DNA from: Archangium lipolyticum
Lineage (GTDB): Bacteria > Myxococcota > Myxococcia > Myxococcales > Myxococcaceae
NCBI RefSeq assembly: GCF_024623785.1
Contig: NZ_JANKBZ010000023.1
Location: 123,219 to 187,218, forward strand
Direction of reading: 5' to 3'
DNA length: 64,000 nucleotides
Shown here: positions 62,949 through 64,000 of the stretch, in pieces
Layout of the letters: each line of letters starts with the position of its first letter
Numbering within the stretch: the first letter of the stretch is position 1
Notes under the pieces: generated by a model
The model's database searches: none
What the model saw: only the letters and a program-made list of their open reading frames with translations
What the model was told of the DNA's origin: nothing
Position numbers and translations under genes: made by a program

Positions 62949-62965
62949 AAGAGTGAGCGGCGGCC

Positions 62966-63558
62966 CTACGCGCTCCCGAAGATCGCGGACGAGACGCGCT
63001 TCAGCAGCCCTTCGCGACGAGCGCGGTGATCTGCTCGAGAATCGCTGGGCGCCCCTCCACGAGCGGCTTCAGGTGCGCAGCGGAGATCTCGATCACCGTG
63101 GCGGAATCCGTCGCACGCACGGTGGCGGTGCGCGGCTCGCCGGAGAGGAACGCAATCTCGCCCACGACCGCACCGGGTGAGAGCTCGGCGAGGACGCGCT
63201 CCTTCCCGTCCTGCTTCGCGATGACCTCGAGGCCGCCCTCCTGCAGGAGGAAGAGCGAGGATCCTTTGTTCCCCTGCACGATGATCCGCTCGTGCGGCCC
63301 GAGCACGATGGGCCGCGCACTGCTGGCGAGTGCGGCCACCTCGTCGGTCGTGAGGACCTCGAAGACGCCGACCTGCTCCATCGCCGACGCGATGCTCTCG
63401 ACCGGGAGCCGTTCCTCGCGCACCTCCCGGTCGCACACCTCGAGGGTGCCTTCGTAACCGTCGCGGTTCTGCAGGCGGCCAAGCCGTTTCGTGTTCCCGG
63501 CCAGGTACGTCTCCACCAGGCTGACGGAGGTCGGGATGCTCTCGGAGCCCGTGTAAAG
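62966..63558 (-). pseudogene. Cyclic-nucleotide-binding domain gene, 5'-truncated and frameshifted at the 3' end
   Basis: The minus strand codes a CNMP-binding fold: GVFEVLTTDEVAALASSARP, GNKGSSLFLLQEGGLEVIA, SPGAVVGEIAFLSGEPRTATVRA (phosphate-binding cassette with GE..RTAT). The frame closes at TGA 63001 after VAKGC, while a +1 frame continues as REGLLKRVSSAIFGSA to TAG 62966, a natural-looking end, so one base was lost or gained near 63020. At its front homology stops near 63558 at the border with transposase-linked DNA. Relatives are cNMP-gated channels or regulators; which is not clear. Confidence 0.6.
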
Positions 63559-63760
63559 TATAGGACGGATAGGAGCCCTGTAGAGAGGTGGCGGCCAGGA
63601 GGGGAGGTGGCGAGGAGGGCCGCGGACGAGGGCCCGCCCGAGCAGTGAGCCAGGCGGGAGGAGAAGCCGCGTTGCCCCTTGGGGTACACGCCGGCCCAGG
63701 CCGCCCTCCCATGAGGTGCGCGGCAGGGGCCTGGCGCTGTTGGCGCTGGCGGCTTGAGCT

Positions 63761-64000
63761 TCAACACCACGAGGCGTGGAGGGGCCCGTGCGCCGGGGCC
63801 AGCCTCGCACCTGCCGTGGGCAGGCCCAGGTGCTCCACAATCGCTCGCACCCCTCCCGCCTCGTTCACGTACGCCAGCACTCGCTGCCTGCCTCCACACC
63901 TCACGCAGGCGAACACGTCGATCATCAGGACGCAAACGACAAAAACGACCGGAGAGGGGCACGGCATGCTCGATGGTGACGTCCTCCCCCAGCACGATGA
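63761..64000 (-). mobile_element. C-terminal remnant of an IS91-type transposase
   Basis: The minus strand reads MIDVFACVRCGGRQRVLAYV, then EAGGVRAIVEHLGLPTAGARLAP, which is the characteristic end of IS91-like (Y2/rolling-circle) transposases with a CxxCGGR knuckle. The main catalytic part is outside the window, and the frame before it is irregular, so it may be damaged. The 200 bases from 63559 to 63760 are probably the element's 3' flank that joins the cyclic-nucleotide-binding gene. The element would be read from the window's right edge toward the left. Confidence 0.5.

Noticed and set aside
1..64000. CRISPR array or tRNA/rRNA gene
   Set aside because: No regularly spaced repeats and no tRNA-like cloverleaf or rRNA sequence was noticed; this was a visual check only.

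Overview
The window is high-GC DNA with dense, often overlapping genes, third-codon-position GC bias and the gene content of a predatory soil myxobacterium (Myxococcota, most like Archangium/Cystobacter). Supporting this are several orphan hybrid-style histidine kinases, secreted hydrolases and metalloproteases, Cys-containing lipoprotein signals, a CAP protein and a von Willebrand/TPR protein. The genus is inference; no rRNA or tRNA gene was seen.

Layout. 1-5.6 kb: assimilatory sulfate reduction operon cysD(partial)-cysN-cysJ-cysI, ATP sulfurylase feeding a NADPH sulfite reductase; CysN carries a wrecked APS-kinase-like tail. 5.6-18.4 kb: an LGFP-repeat protein, a GAF/PAS kinase, a secreted GH16 glucanase, a DapL-like aminotransferase, a VWA/TPR protein, a NodB deacetylase, a MaoC hydratase, an M35 protease lipoprotein and a glycosyltransferase. 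18.4-27.2 kb: a DUF4190 remnant, a membrane kinase, a P-loop kinase, a dioxygenase-like/VOC/Coq4 cluster, an RTX-repeat protein and a 5'-truncated glycyl-radical enzyme. 27.2-33.7 kb: an SDR/SMP-30 pair divergent from a LysR regulator, a nitronate monooxygenase, a secreted metalloprotease and a DUF962 protein.

33.7-43.5 kb: the methionine importer metNIQ, rarD, a multidomain GH9 cellulase, an ECF41-type sigma factor with a DoxX and a carboxymuconolactone-decarboxylase gene, each of the latter behind a near-identical candidate ECF promoter, and a CAP protein. 43.6-47.0 kb: a three-gene operon of adenylation enzyme, MBOAT acyltransferase and carrier protein, organised like dltABC of Gram-positives but in a Gram-negative. 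47-58.8 kb: an anchored alpha/beta hydrolase, a Cys-rich repeat lipoprotein, an ABC-2 exporter with a coupled anchored protein, a peptidoglycan-binding GH19-like enzyme, two myxobacterial unknowns, an RluA-type pseudouridine synthase with an altered catalytic motif, and a VOC/MarR pair.

58.8-64 kb is partly decayed: pieces of at least four unrelated genes lie head to tail around an intact RidA gene, followed by a membrane kinase, a cyclic-nucleotide-binding pseudogene broken at both ends, and the tail of an IS91-like transposase at the window edge.

The regions most worth following are the dltABC-like operon (43.6-47.0 kb), the ECF41 module with its duplicated promoter (40.5-42.6 kb), and the degenerate kinase domain of CysN.
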